Below, piece by piece: positions 32,123 to 40,739 of a stretch of DNA of 64,000 nucleotides. Source of the stretch: Pelomonas paludis (lineage in GTDB: Bacteria > Pseudomonadota > Gammaproteobacteria > Burkholderiales > Burkholderiaceae_C); NCBI RefSeq assembly GCF_039872745.1, contig NZ_JBDPZD010000006.1:186001-250000 (forward strand), in the 5' to 3' direction. The first letter of the stretch is position 1, and the number at the start of each line of letters is the position of its first letter. The notes beneath the pieces were generated by a model. The model worked only from the letters and a program-made list of their open reading frames with translations, was not told where the DNA came from and did no database searches. The position numbers were made by a program, and so were the translations under genes.

Positions 32123-32283
32123 GGCAACGCTGAACAAGTCCCTCGCGCGCAGCGCATCCCTGCTTTGGGCGGCCTGCGTTGTTGCAAATCCTCGCCGTAG
32201 CCAGTGCTACGGCTGTGGTTTGCGCCTAGCAGCCCATCCCAAACCAGGGCGCGCTGCATCACAGGGACTTATTCAACGTCGCC
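32123..32283. repeat. 161-bp imperfect palindrome, MITE-like element B
   Basis: Termini GGCAACGCTGAACAAGTCCCT (first 20 of 21 bases matter) and AGGGACTTATTCAACGTCGC at the other end are inverted repeats with three mismatches over 21 bp. The arms stay similar inward to a perfect centre GCCGTAGC-CAGT-GCTACGGC (32194-32213). The element starts 5 bp after the ggt stop and lies upstream of the MFS gene. It encodes nothing. Its sequence differs from element A but its length is nearly equal. The termini look like those of DNA transposons, so it is probably a non-autonomous insertion-sequence derivative. Confidence 0.75.
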
Positions 32284-32390
32284 CGTAAGATGCCGGCATG
32301 ACCAAGCTGCTGGATCTCGATTAGTTCCGACCCCCACGTGTCGTCGCGAGCGGTGCTCGCCCTGTGGTGTGTGTCTGGAGTTGTCGGTCC

Positions 32391-33671
32391 ATGTCGTCAT
32401 CCTTTCTTTCCTCGTTCAAGCTGCCCGCTGGCGATCTGCTGCGCGATGCGGTCTACCGGCGCCTGTGGGCGTCCATCCTCGTCTCGTCGCTGGGCGGCCA
32501 GATCACGCTGCTGGGCCTGCCGCTGACGGCGGCTGTGCTGCTCAATGCCAGCCCCACCCAGATGGGCTTGCTCCAGGCGCTGCAGGCGCTGCCCTTTGCG
32601 CTCTTCGCCCTGCCCACGGGCGTCTTGCTCGACCGGGTGCGCAAGCTGCCGGTCTACATCGGCGGCGAGGCGCTGCTGGGGGTGGCGGTGGGCTCGGTGC
32701 CGATAGCGGCGTGGCTGGGCGTGCTGGGCATGCCCTGGCTCTATGTGGTGGGCTTCATCATCGGCATCGTCAACACCACGGCGGGCAGTGCCGCGCAGAT
32801 CGTGCTGACCCAGATCGTGCCGCGTGAGCGGCTGGTCGAGGCGCATGCCAAGAACGCGCTGGCCTCATCGGGTGCGGACGTCGCCGGCCCCGGGCTGGCA
32901 GGCTTGCTCATCAAGCTGCTGAGCGCACCCATGGCCCTGGCGGTGGACGCGCTGATGCTGCTGGTCTCGGTCACCATCCTGCGCGGTATCCGCGTGACTG
33001 AAACCCTGCGCGAGGGCGCGCGCCGCCACTTCTGGGACGAGCTGATGGAGGGCCTGCACTTCGTGCGCGAGCGGCGGCTGCTGGTCAGCATGGCCTTTGT
33101 GGTGGCGGGCTGGCATCTGTTCTACAACGCGGCTCTGGTGGTGCAGATCCTGCTGGCCACGCGCGAGCTGCACCTGGCGCCGCAAATGGTGGGCTGGTCC
33201 TACGTGGCCGTGGGCATTGGCACGGTGCTGGCCAGCAGCTTCGGGCACCGCATCAGCCGCCGCATCGGGCCCGGGCCCTGCCTGGTGCTGGGCTTGGGCA
33301 TCTGCGGCGGGGGCTGGCTGGTGTTGGCGCTGGCGCCTGAGGGGCCGCTGGGTGTGTTCGCCTTCGCGCTCATGCTGTTTGCCTGGGGCGTGGGGGCGGT
33401 GCTGATGTTCATCAACTTCTTGTCGCTGCGCCAGTCGGTCACGCCTGCGCCCATGCTCGGCCGCATGACCAGCACCATGCGCTGGCTCATCCTGCTGCCC
33501 GCCGCGCCCGGTGCGCTGCTGGGTGGCTGGCTGGGCGAGCATGTGGGCCTGCGCTCGGCCCTGGCCTTTGCCGGCGTGGGCACGCTGCTGATGGCCACCT
33601 GGGCCTGGCGGCATGAGGTGATCCGCAGCGTGCGCGAGCTGCCCAAACCGCAGGAGGTGCTGCCCACATGA
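32391..33671 (+). CDS. MFS transporter
   Basis: A 426-residue major facilitator with about 12 hydrophobic helices. The loop between helices 2 and 3 contains FALPTGVLLDRVRKLPVYIGG, an MFS motif-A variant (G-x-L-x-D-R-x-x-R/K). VNTTAGSAAQIVLTQIVPRERLVEAHAKNA is typical of the EntS-like/MFS_3 exporter subfamily, which includes many enterobactin and macrolide exporters. The substrate cannot be read. The ATG at 32391 is chosen over one at 32364 because it places the first helix normally and has CTGGAG upstream. It overlaps the GNAT gene by 4 bp. Confidence 0.85.
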   Translation: MSSSFLSSFKLPAGDLLRDAVYRRLWASILVSSLGGQITLLGLPLTAAVLLNASPTQMGLLQALQALPFALFALPTGVLLDRVRKLPVYIGGEALLGVAVGSVPIAAWLGVLGMPWLYVVGFIIGIVNTTAGSAAQIVLTQIVPRERLVEAHAKNALASSGADVAGPGLAGLLIKLLSAPMALAVDALMLLVSVTILRGIRVTETLREGARRHFWDELMEGLHFVRERRLLVSMAFVVAGWHLFYNAALVVQILLATRELHLAPQMVGWSYVAVGIGTVLASSFGHRISRRIGPGPCLVLGLGICGGGWLVLALAPEGPLGVFAFALMLFAWGVGAVLMFINFLSLRQSVTPAPMLGRMTSTMRWLILLPAAPGALLGGWLGEHVGLRSALAFAGVGTLLMATWAWRHEVIRSVRELPKPQEVLPT

Positions 33672-34267
33672 ACGCCGACTCCATCGTCCAGCCGGGCGAC
33701 CCGATCTTGATCGACGTGCCGCGCGAGCTGGTGGGTGAACGCCTGGTGCTGGCTGCGCCGCAGATCGGGCTGGGCGCCGAGCTGGCCGTGGTCATCACCC
33801 AGTCGCTCGCCCATCTGCGCCCCTGGATGCCTTGGGCCAAGGACACCCCCAGCGCCGAGAGCGCCGAGGCCGTGGTGCGCCGCATGCACGCGGACTTCAT
33901 CGCCCGCCGGGATCTCGTTTTCCACATCTTTGCGCGTGGTGCTGACGGCCGGCGCGGCCGCCTGCTGGGCGGCAGTGGCCTGCACCGCATGGACTGGGAG
34001 CTGCGCAAGTTCGAGATCGGCTACTGGCTGCGTCCCGAGGCCCAAGGCCAGGGCCTGGCCAGCGAATGCGTGTGCCTGCTGGCCGACATGGCCTTGCAGA
34101 CCCTGCAAGCCCGCCGCGTCGAGATCCGCGTCGATGCGCGCAACACCCGCAGCCGCGCCGTGGCCGAACGCTGCGGCTTCGAGCTGGAAGGTGTGCTGCG
34201 CAACGACACCCTGGGCGTGGACGGCACGCCGCGCGACGCGGCCGTCTACGCGCGCATCGGCGCCTGA
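33668..34267 (+). CDS. GNAT-family N-acetyltransferase, RimJ/RimL-like
   Basis: A 199-residue acetyltransferase that would move acetyl from acetyl-CoA to an amino group. The core has FEIGYWLRPEAQGQGLASEC, with the acetyl-CoA-binding R/Q-x-x-G-x-A loop (here QGQGLA), followed by RVEIRVDARNTRSRAVAERCGF and FELEGVLRND, all typical of the RimJ/RimL group. The substrate is unknown. The start overlaps the transporter stop, so the two may act together, for example on an antibiotic-like compound. That is only inferred from coupling. Confidence 0.87.
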   Translation: MNADSIVQPGDPILIDVPRELVGERLVLAAPQIGLGAELAVVITQSLAHLRPWMPWAKDTPSAESAEAVVRRMHADFIARRDLVFHIFARGADGRRGRLLGGSGLHRMDWELRKFEIGYWLRPEAQGQGLASECVCLLADMALQTLQARRVEIRVDARNTRSRAVAERCGFELEGVLRNDTLGVDGTPRDAAVYARIGA

Positions 34268-34271
34268 AGCG

Positions 34272-36185
34272 CTACTTGGCCAGCAGCGCCGCGTCCGCCC
34301 AGGTCACGGGCAGCGCTGCTGCGTCTGGCGTGCTCGCGCGCACCACCAGTTCGATCAGCTTCACGCCGGCCACGTCGGCCGAGAGCGGCTCGCCGCTGTC
34401 GCCCCACTTCAGCGGCCGGCTGGTGGCGAGCAGCTTGCCGTCGCCATAGACCGCAAAGGTGGCCGTGCTGGCAGCGTCGCGCGCCGAGTCGTTGACGCCC
34501 ACCGTGGCGGTGAAGCGGCGGTAGCCGGCGTTGCGCACCTCCAGACGCGAGTTGGCCAGGGCGCCGATGCCCGTCTCATAGCGCCGGCCCTTCAAGGCCA
34601 AGGCCTCGCCGTAGGGCGCACTGTCAGCCTGCACGCCGCCCCAGCCGGCGTAGATCGGGCGCTCGCCACTGCCGCGCGTGCCCTGCCAGCCCTTGGCTGA
34701 GCGGTGCAGGGTTGGGTCGGGCATGGGGTTCACCACGCCGTCCACGGCCGGGTTGACGTTGCCGGGTTGCTCTGAGAGGTAGAGCCCATCGGCCAGCATG
34801 CGGCTGCCGCTCCCGCTGCGAGCCTTAAAGACCAGGGTCTCGTGGGCCGCCAGCTTCAGCTTCAACTGGCCACGCAGCCGCTGCGTCTTGCCGCTCCACA
34901 GGTCGCGCAGTTCCACATCGGCATCGGGGCGGAGCTTCAAATGCGCGGCCTGCAGCTCCACATCGAGCGGCGCGGCCGTGCGGTTGAACACGGCCACGGC
35001 CTTGTCGCCGCTGCTCAAGGTCTTCACCAGGATCTGCACATCATGGCTGTCATAGGCCACGGTGGCCTGGTGGCCGGCGGGGTCCTGGTTGAGGGCGATG
35101 AGGTCGGCATTGCCCAGCAGCTTGACGAGGGCGTCCGGCGCCTTGCGCATGTCCATGCCGATGAAGAGCGGCGAGTTCAGCATGGCCCAGAGCGACAGGT
35201 GGGAGCGCGCCTCGGTCAGGTGCTGGGCATCGAAGTCGCCCTTGCCGATGAAGAGCATGTCCGGGTCGTTCCACGAGCCGGGATGGGCGTAGAAGGCCCG
35301 CTTGGCCGCGCTGTCGAAGTTGGTCAGCATCCGGCTCCAGGTGGGGTTGATGTCGTCACTGGTGCGGGAGATATTGCCGAAGTCCTTGCCCCAGGCGCGC
35401 ACATTGCCCGCGCCCCAGACGCACAGCGACAGCACGAAGTCGCCGTCCGGGTTGCTTCTCACCAGAGCCTCGTGGATCTCGCGGAATTGCTGCTGCACGG
35501 CTGCGATGTCCGAGCGGGCAACGGAGTCCATGTCGAGCACGGGCTTGAGCTCGCGGTATTTGCCCGAGCGCACCTTCTCGGCCTCGGCGCCAAAGGCGCG
35601 CAGGCCGCAGCCGTCCACCTTGATGAAGTCAAAGCCCCAGGTCTCGAAGTAGAGGGCGATGTCCTGCTGCGTGTGGCCGTAAAGGCCCACCTCGCGCTCC
35701 AGCACCGAGCCCTTGGGCAGGTCGGTGTCGTCGGGCGAATAGGCCTGCGAGCAGCTGTTGCGGCCCAGGTCGGTGTAGATGCCGGCTTTGAGGCCCATGG
35801 CATGCAGCCGGTCGGTGAAGCTGCGGAAGGACGGCGTCCCGCTCGCTTGCCGGGTGGACGGGAAGCGCTCGGTGCGGATGATCAACGTGCCGTCGCTCAA
35901 GCGCCGCTGCAGCCACCAGCCGTCGTCGATGTTGATGTAGCGGTAGCCCTTGGCGGCCAGACCTTGGTCCACCAGCGCCTGCGCGGCCCCGAGCACCTTG
36001 TGCTCGTCGATGTCGGTGCCAAAGGCGTTCCAGCTGCTCCAGCCCATGGGCGGCGTGGCGGCCCGGCCGGCGGTGTAGGCGGACCAGGTGCCGGTGGGGG
36101 CCAGAGGGTCGGCGTGGGCCTGCAAGCCCAGCGCGAGCAGCAGGGCCAAAGTGACGACGCGGAAGCGGGGCAGGGCCAGTTTCAT
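34272..36185 (-). CDS. Exported alpha-galactosidase, GH27, with C-terminal NPCBM-like domain
   Basis: A 637-residue secreted glycosidase. The signal peptide is about 1-25 (FRVVTLALLLALGLQAHA). The catalytic (beta/alpha)8 domain opens with TPPMGWSSWNAFG and YINIDDGWW (near 85). The nucleophile Asp is in FIKVDGCG (near 190) and the acid/base Asp in ISRTSDDINPTW (near 275). A beta-rich domain follows, and from about residue 480 a novel putative carbohydrate-binding (NPCBM-like) module is suggested by GVQADSAPYGEALALKGRRY and FTATVGVNDSARDA. It should remove terminal alpha-galactose (or alpha-N-acetylgalactosamine) from plant or microbial glycans. It is divergent from a GH31 gene, forming a small carbohydrate-use pair. 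Confidence 0.9.
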   Translation of the reverse strand: MKLALPRFRVVTLALLLALGLQAHADPLAPTGTWSAYTAGRAATPPMGWSSWNAFGTDIDEHKVLGAAQALVDQGLAAKGYRYINIDDGWWLQRRLSDGTLIIRTERFPSTRQASGTPSFRSFTDRLHAMGLKAGIYTDLGRNSCSQAYSPDDTDLPKGSVLEREVGLYGHTQQDIALYFETWGFDFIKVDGCGLRAFGAEAEKVRSGKYRELKPVLDMDSVARSDIAAVQQQFREIHEALVRSNPDGDFVLSLCVWGAGNVRAWGKDFGNISRTSDDINPTWSRMLTNFDSAAKRAFYAHPGSWNDPDMLFIGKGDFDAQHLTEARSHLSLWAMLNSPLFIGMDMRKAPDALVKLLGNADLIALNQDPAGHQATVAYDSHDVQILVKTLSSGDKAVAVFNRTAAPLDVELQAAHLKLRPDADVELRDLWSGKTQRLRGQLKLKLAAHETLVFKARSGSGSRMLADGLYLSEQPGNVNPAVDGVVNPMPDPTLHRSAKGWQGTRGSGERPIYAGWGGVQADSAPYGEALALKGRRYETGIGALANSRLEVRNAGYRRFTATVGVNDSARDAASTATFAVYGDGKLLATSRPLKWGDSGEPLSADVAGVKLIELVVRASTPDAAALPVTWADAALLAK

Positions 36186-36416
36186 GGGGGCAGGCGCGGT
36201 GGCACGGCGGGCGGGGCCCGCACCATATCAAGCCGAAGGGCTGCTTTCGCGCGCTATGCGCAATCGGAATGGGTGCTGGTCAAGTTGTGATCGCAGGCGC
36301 CGGCCGCGATGCGCAATGACTTCCCTAAATCAGCGCAGATGCCGAGTGGCAGCGGCTGCGAGGCTCGCCATACTGGCCGGTGTTTGGATAGCGCAACCCT
36401 CCCACGCTGAATCGCC
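36186..36416. promoter_or_regulatory. Divergent control region of the GH27 and GH31 genes
   Basis: The 231 bp between the two start codons contain ATGCGCAAT twice in the same orientation, at 36256-36264 and 36309-36317. The copies start 53 bp apart, close to five helical turns. Such spacing suits a dimeric regulator binding twice, but two 9-mers may be chance. I see no clear -35/-10 pairs and no regulator gene next to the pair. Confidence 0.35.
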
Positions 36417-39344
36417 ATGACTTCACCCCGCCTGCTCTCGCTGCTGACCGCCACGCTGCTCGTGGCCCTGGCCACGCCCGCCCTGGCCGGCAGCTACGAA
36501 AAAACGCCCACCGGCGTGCTGGTGCGGCCCGACACGGGCAGCGTCAAGGAGCTGCGCCTCAATGCCATCACCGAATCGATCATCCAGGTCACCGGCGTCG
36601 ATGACCCGGCACGGCCGCAGATGGAATCGCTGATGGCCGTTGCCAAGCCCAGCGGCCGCTTCACGCTCAAGGCCGGCGCTGACAGCGTGACCCTGAATGC
36701 CGGCAAGGCCTCGGCCACAGTGTCCTTGAAGGACGGCGGGGTGCAGTTCTTCGATGCCAAGGGCGCTGCGGTGTTGCGGTCCAACAAGGTGGCGATCCAG
36801 CCGGTCACGGTCGAGGGCCAGGCCTTCGTTGCTCCGTCCATCCAGTTCAATCGCGGCACGACCGAGGCTTTCTACGGCCTCGGGCAGCACCAGGATGCGC
36901 AGATGAACATGAATGGCGAGGACGTCGAGCTGCGCCAGCACAACATGGACATCGCCATCCCCTTCGTCGTGTCCGACCGCAACTACGGTGTGCTGTGGGA
37001 CAACAACGCCGTCACGCGCTTTGGCAACCCCATTCGCTTTGGCCTGGCCAGCCGCGACCTGAAGCTCACCGCGCTGGACGGCAGCGCGGGCCTGACCGCG
37101 CGCTACTACGTGGACGACCAGCTGGTGCTGACGCGCGTGGAGCCAGACATCCGCTATCAGTTCCTCAGCGACTTGCGCAAGCACTGGCCCACCGACCCTC
37201 GGCTCACCCGCGAGGCCACACGCGGCAAGAAGCTGCGCGTCGTCTGGGAAGGCGCCATGGCCTCCGACAAGGCCGGCCTGCACAAGATGCGCCTCTTTGG
37301 CTCGGACTACTTCACCCTCACGGTTGCCGGAAAGACGGTCTTCGACAAGCGCCAGTGGCGCGTTCGCTGGAACGGCTGGTACAACAACTTCGAGCAGGCC
37401 TTCACGCCCGGCAAGCCGGTGCCGCTGCAGCTGGAATGGCTGCCCGATGGCGGCCTCATCTCCCTGCACCACTCCGACCCCGAGCCCGCTGCTGACAAGC
37501 ACTCGCTGCGCTTTGCCTCCGAGGCGGGCACGGGGCTCAACTACTACTTCATCAGCAGCGACTCGATGCAGGGCGTGATCCGCGGCTACCACCAGGTCAC
37601 CGGCGTGCCGCCCATGATGCCCAAGTGGGCCTACGGCTTCTGGCAGTCCCGCCAGCGCTACAAGACCCAGGCCGAGCTGTTGGGCGTGCTGGACACCTAC
37701 CGCAAGAACCGCTGGCCGCTCGACAACATCGTGCAGGACTGGCTCTACTGGCCTGAAGACCAGTGGGGCAGCCACGCGTTTGATGCCGCGCGCTTCCCCA
37801 ACCCCAAGGGCATGGTCGATGAAGTGCACCACCAGCATGCGCGGCTGATGATCTCGATCTGGGGCAAGTTCTACGCAAACACGGACCACTACAAGGAGCT
37901 AGACGCCAAGGGCTATATGTGGCGCCGCAATGTCGAGCTGGGCATGAAGGACTGGGTCGGCCCCGGCTACCTGAACAGCCACTACTCGCCCTACAACCAA
38001 GAGGCCCGCGACATCTACTACCGCCAGATGAAGCAGCGCCTGGTGGACCTGGGGATCGACGCCTGGTGGATGGACAACACCGAGCCCGACGTGCGCTCCA
38101 ACTCCAGCCCCGAGGAGATGGCCGCGCTGACCTCGCCCACTCAGATGGGCCCCGGCGCCCTGGTGCAAAACGCCTACTCGACCATGAGCACCAAGGCCAT
38201 GTACGACGGCCTCGTGCGCGACCAGCCGAACACCCGGCAATTCATCCTGTCGCGATCCGGCTTTGCGGGCGTGCAGCGCCATGCGGCAGCTGTGTGGTCC
38301 GGCGATGTGGGCGGCACCTGGGACAACTTCTACAAGCAGATCTCGGCGGGGGTGCAGACCGGCTTCTCGGGCGTGCCCAACTGGACGCACGACATTGGCG
38401 GCTACACGCAGGAAGGCCGCTTCCAGGACGACTCCGTCCAGGGCCTGCAGGAGAACCGCGTCGAGGCGGGCAAGCGCACGGCCGAGGACCTGAAGGAATG
38501 GCGTGAACTGAACCAACGCTGGTGGCAGTTCGGCACCTTCTCACCGCTGATGCGCAGCCATGGCGAAGGCGTCAAACGCGAGATCCACGAAATCTCGCCC
38601 GAGGGCTCGCCCATGCGGGCCAACCTGCTGTGGTTCCTGGAGCTGCGCTATCGCCTGATGCCCTACATCTACACGGCCGCCGCCGACAGCCACTACGAGG
38701 GCGCCCCCCTCATGCGCGGCCTGGCGCTTGACTTTCCCAGCGACGCCCCGGCCCGCACGATTGCCGATCAATACCTGTTCGGCAAATCCATCCTGGTGGC
38801 GCCGGTGACGAGCTACGGCGCCACGACTCGCCGCGTCTACTTCCCCGGCGCCTCCACCTGGTACGACTTCTGGACCGGCGAGGCCGTCAAGGGCGGCAGC
38901 ACCCGCGACGTCGCAGCGCCGCTGGACCGCCTGCCGCTCTTCGTCAAGGCCGGCGCCATCGTCCCCATGGGCCCGGTGATGCAGTACGTGGACGAAGTGC
39001 CCGACGCGCCGCTGACGATCAATGTCTACACCGGCGCCGATGGCCGCTACAGCCTCTACGAGGACGACGGCGTCTCGAACGGCTACCTTGCGGGCCAGTT
39101 CAGCCGCATCCCGTTTGCCTACGACGAGAAGCGCGGCACCCTCACCATCGGTGCGCGTCAGGGCAGCTATCCGGGCATGGTCGCCACGCGGCGCTTCAAC
39201 GTCCGCTTCCTGAAGGCGGGGGACAAGACGGTGGACTTCGATGCACCGGGCGTTGCGGTGACTTATGCGGGTGAACAGGTCGTGGTTCGGGCCCCTGCCC
39301 CCCGAGACAGGGGTGTCGATGGCGTTGTCAAACTAGGGGGGTAA
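36417..39344 (+). CDS. Exported glycoside hydrolase family 31 with PA14 insert
   Basis: A 975-residue secreted enzyme, probably an alpha-xylosidase or alpha-glucosidase. The signal peptide is about 1-25 (LLSLLTATLLVALATPALAG). An N-terminal beta domain is interrupted by a PA14-like module at about 222-355 (LTARYYVDDQ to ISLHHSDPEP). The GH31 barrel has WAYGFWQSRQRYKTQ and the nucleophile in WWMDNTEPD near residue 552, and later QRHAAAVWSGDVGGTWDNF. A C-terminal DUF5110-like domain closes it (VYTGADGRYSLYEDDG). PA14-containing GH31 enzymes include xyloglucan alpha-xylosidases, and with the GH27 neighbour this suggests side-chain removal from plant polysaccharide. Confidence 0.88.
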   Translation: MTSPRLLSLLTATLLVALATPALAGSYEKTPTGVLVRPDTGSVKELRLNAITESIIQVTGVDDPARPQMESLMAVAKPSGRFTLKAGADSVTLNAGKASATVSLKDGGVQFFDAKGAAVLRSNKVAIQPVTVEGQAFVAPSIQFNRGTTEAFYGLGQHQDAQMNMNGEDVELRQHNMDIAIPFVVSDRNYGVLWDNNAVTRFGNPIRFGLASRDLKLTALDGSAGLTARYYVDDQLVLTRVEPDIRYQFLSDLRKHWPTDPRLTREATRGKKLRVVWEGAMASDKAGLHKMRLFGSDYFTLTVAGKTVFDKRQWRVRWNGWYNNFEQAFTPGKPVPLQLEWLPDGGLISLHHSDPEPAADKHSLRFASEAGTGLNYYFISSDSMQGVIRGYHQVTGVPPMMPKWAYGFWQSRQRYKTQAELLGVLDTYRKNRWPLDNIVQDWLYWPEDQWGSHAFDAARFPNPKGMVDEVHHQHARLMISIWGKFYANTDHYKELDAKGYMWRRNVELGMKDWVGPGYLNSHYSPYNQEARDIYYRQMKQRLVDLGIDAWWMDNTEPDVRSNSSPEEMAALTSPTQMGPGALVQNAYSTMSTKAMYDGLVRDQPNTRQFILSRSGFAGVQRHAAAVWSGDVGGTWDNFYKQISAGVQTGFSGVPNWTHDIGGYTQEGRFQDDSVQGLQENRVEAGKRTAEDLKEWRELNQRWWQFGTFSPLMRSHGEGVKREIHEISPEGSPMRANLLWFLELRYRLMPYIYTAAADSHYEGAPLMRGLALDFPSDAPARTIADQYLFGKSILVAPVTSYGATTRRVYFPGASTWYDFWTGEAVKGGSTRDVAAPLDRLPLFVKAGAIVPMGPVMQYVDEVPDAPLTINVYTGADGRYSLYEDDGVSNGYLAGQFSRIPFAYDEKRGTLTIGARQGSYPGMVATRRFNVRFLKAGDKTVDFDAPGVAVTYAGEQVVVRAPAPRDRGVDGVVKLGG

Positions 39345-39394
39345 TTTGGGGCCTAATTTCCCTAAGTGGCTGTCCTGATTGAAGAAAAATTTCC

Positions 39395-39410
39395 TGGCAC
39401 GCTGGGTGCT
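39395..39410 (+). promoter_or_regulatory. Sigma-54 promoter of the PEP-CTERM gene
   Basis: TGGCACGCTGGGTGCT matches the sigma-54 consensus TGGCACG-N4-TTGCW with a single mismatch (GT for TT). GG (39396-39397) and GC (39408-39409) are exactly 10 bp apart as required. A run GAAGAAAAATTTC lies upstream. The expected start is near 39421, giving a leader of about 27 nt before the ATG at 39448. PEP-CTERM genes of floc-forming betaproteobacteria are known to need RpoN with the PrsK/PrsR pair; the same control is inferred here. Confidence 0.7.
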
Positions 39411-39447
39411 TTGTTGAATGCATCCCGCCCCTTACCGTGAGACCCCG

Positions 39448-39936
39448 ATGAACACAACGTTTGCCAAGTCCCTGATCGCCGCCCTCGCAGTGGCCGCCTC
39501 TTCGGTCGCCATGGCGGCGCCGGTCAGCATTCAAGCTGATTTCACGTTTACCTGGCCTGGTGACAACGTCTATACCGGTCACATCGGTGCCACGGATTCC
39601 AACAACGACGGGCTGATCACCAAGTCAGAGGTCACCAGCATTTTCGAGTCCCTGAGCAATCACAACTCGATCAGCCAGCTGTACGACATCGGGACGATCG
39701 ATATCGCGACCAAGCACTGGACGGCAAACGGCATTTCTTGGAACGGCTATCCCAATACAGCGTTCATGACTTTCGATAACCGTTCTTGGTCCTGCACCAC
39801 GTACAACGGTTGCAGCGTCACGTTCACCCAGTTCGAGACCCGTGGTGGCAACGTCCCTGAGCCGGCTTCGATTGCTTTGCTGGCCGTGGCACTCGTGGGT
39901 GCTGGCGTGGCCTCACGCAAGCGTCAGGTGCGCTGA
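39448..39936 (+). CDS. PEP-CTERM sorting-domain protein with EF-hand-like loop
   Basis: A 162-residue secreted protein. The signal peptide is about 1-26 (SLIAALAVAASSVAMAAP). The C-terminus carries a complete PEP-CTERM sorting signal: VPEP, the hydrophobic ASIALLAVALVGAGVA and the basic RKRQVR tail. Exosortase should cut near VPEP and attach the protein to the surface or extracellular matrix. Within the mature part DSNNDGLITKSE fits the EF-hand loop D-x-N-x-D-G-x-I-x-x-x-E, predicting calcium binding. A disulfide may form between the two late cysteines. The matching exosortase is at 53866. The ATG at 39448 gives the best signal peptide and lies just after a sigma-54 promoter. Confidence 0.9.
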   Translation: MNTTFAKSLIAALAVAASSVAMAAPVSIQADFTFTWPGDNVYTGHIGATDSNNDGLITKSEVTSIFESLSNHNSISQLYDIGTIDIATKHWTANGISWNGYPNTAFMTFDNRSWSCTTYNGCSVTFTQFETRGGNVPEPASIALLAVALVGAGVASRKRQVR

Positions 39937-39958
39937 ACGAAAAGCGTTTCACCTCGCC

Positions 39959-39985
39959 GAAAGCCCGCTCTGCGCGGGCTTTTTG
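39959..39985 (+). terminator. Intrinsic terminator of the PEP-CTERM gene
   Basis: AAAGCCCGC (39961-39969) pairs perfectly with GCGGGCTTT (39975-39983) over a 5-nt loop, followed by further T residues, 22 bp after the stop. The next gene is convergent, so the hairpin may also slow transcription from the other side. Confidence 0.85.
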
Positions 39986-40004
39986 CATTTTGGCCTTCTG
40001 CTCC

Positions 40005-40739
40005 TCAGCCCAGCACGTCCACTCGGTCTGTGATGAGACCGTCGATGCCATCACGGATCAGCCGCTCGGCCACTTCGGCCTCGTTCACGGTGTAGACCAG
40101 CGCCCGCCAACCGGCGCCGTGCAACTGCTCAATCAAGGCGGCGTCCATCACGCGCCAGTTGGTCACAACGGCGACGATGCCCAGGGACTTTGCAGCCTCG
40201 AACCAGCCGTCCCACAGCGTGTCCAGCAGCAGGGCGCGGGGCAGGGCGGCGGCGGCCTCGCGGGCGCCTTCCAGGGCCTCGGGCTTGAAGGAGCTGAGCA
40301 GCGGCGGCACGGCGGCGCCGGCCCAGAGGCTGGCGGCCTTGGCGGCCACCACCTGGCCGGTGCGGCGCTCTACGCCGGGGCAGGGCTTGATCTCGACGTT
40401 CAGCGCGCAGGCATTGGCCCGGCAGAAGCGGGCGATCTGGTCAAACCGGGGCAGGCGCTCGCCGGTGTAGGGCGGGCTGTGCCAACTGCCAGCATCCAGG
40501 GGCGCCAGCGCCGACCAGTCCTGCTCAGCCGGCGAGCCCTGGCCGCTGGTGGTGCGCTCCAGCGTGTCGTCGTGGAGCAAAAATGTCGCTTCATCCCGCG
40601 TCAGCTTCACGTCGCACTCAAAGGCGCGGTAGCCGTGTTGCAGCCCGAGCCGAAAGGCGGCCAGGGTGTTCTCGGGCGCCAGCTTGCCGGCGCCACGGTG
40701 CGCAATCCACAAGGGGTAGGGCCAAGGGGTGAGAGCCAT
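40005..40739 (-). CDS. ugpQ: Glycerophosphodiester phosphodiesterase
   Basis: A 244-residue cytoplasmic GDPD enzyme that splits glycerophosphodiesters into glycerol-3-phosphate and an alcohol. WIAHRGAGKLAPENTLAAF carries the HR...EN catalytic start, ECDVKLT the metal-binding Asp, and LLHDDTLERTTSG the second His. VEIKPCP follows at the usual place. The length equals UgpQ. No ugpBAEC transporter is nearby. The ATG at 40739 (MALTPWPYPLW) is preferred; the longer open frame upstream is Pro/Arg-rich and unlike the family. Confidence 0.93.
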   Translation of the reverse strand: MALTPWPYPLWIAHRGAGKLAPENTLAAFRLGLQHGYRAFECDVKLTRDEATFLLHDDTLERTTSGQGSPAEQDWSALAPLDAGSWHSPPYTGERLPRFDQIARFCRANACALNVEIKPCPGVERRTGQVVAAKAASLWAGAAVPPLLSSFKPEALEGAREAAAALPRALLLDTLWDGWFEAAKSLGIVAVVTNWRVMDAALIEQLHGAGWRALVYTVNEAEVAERLIRDGIDGLITDRVDVLG

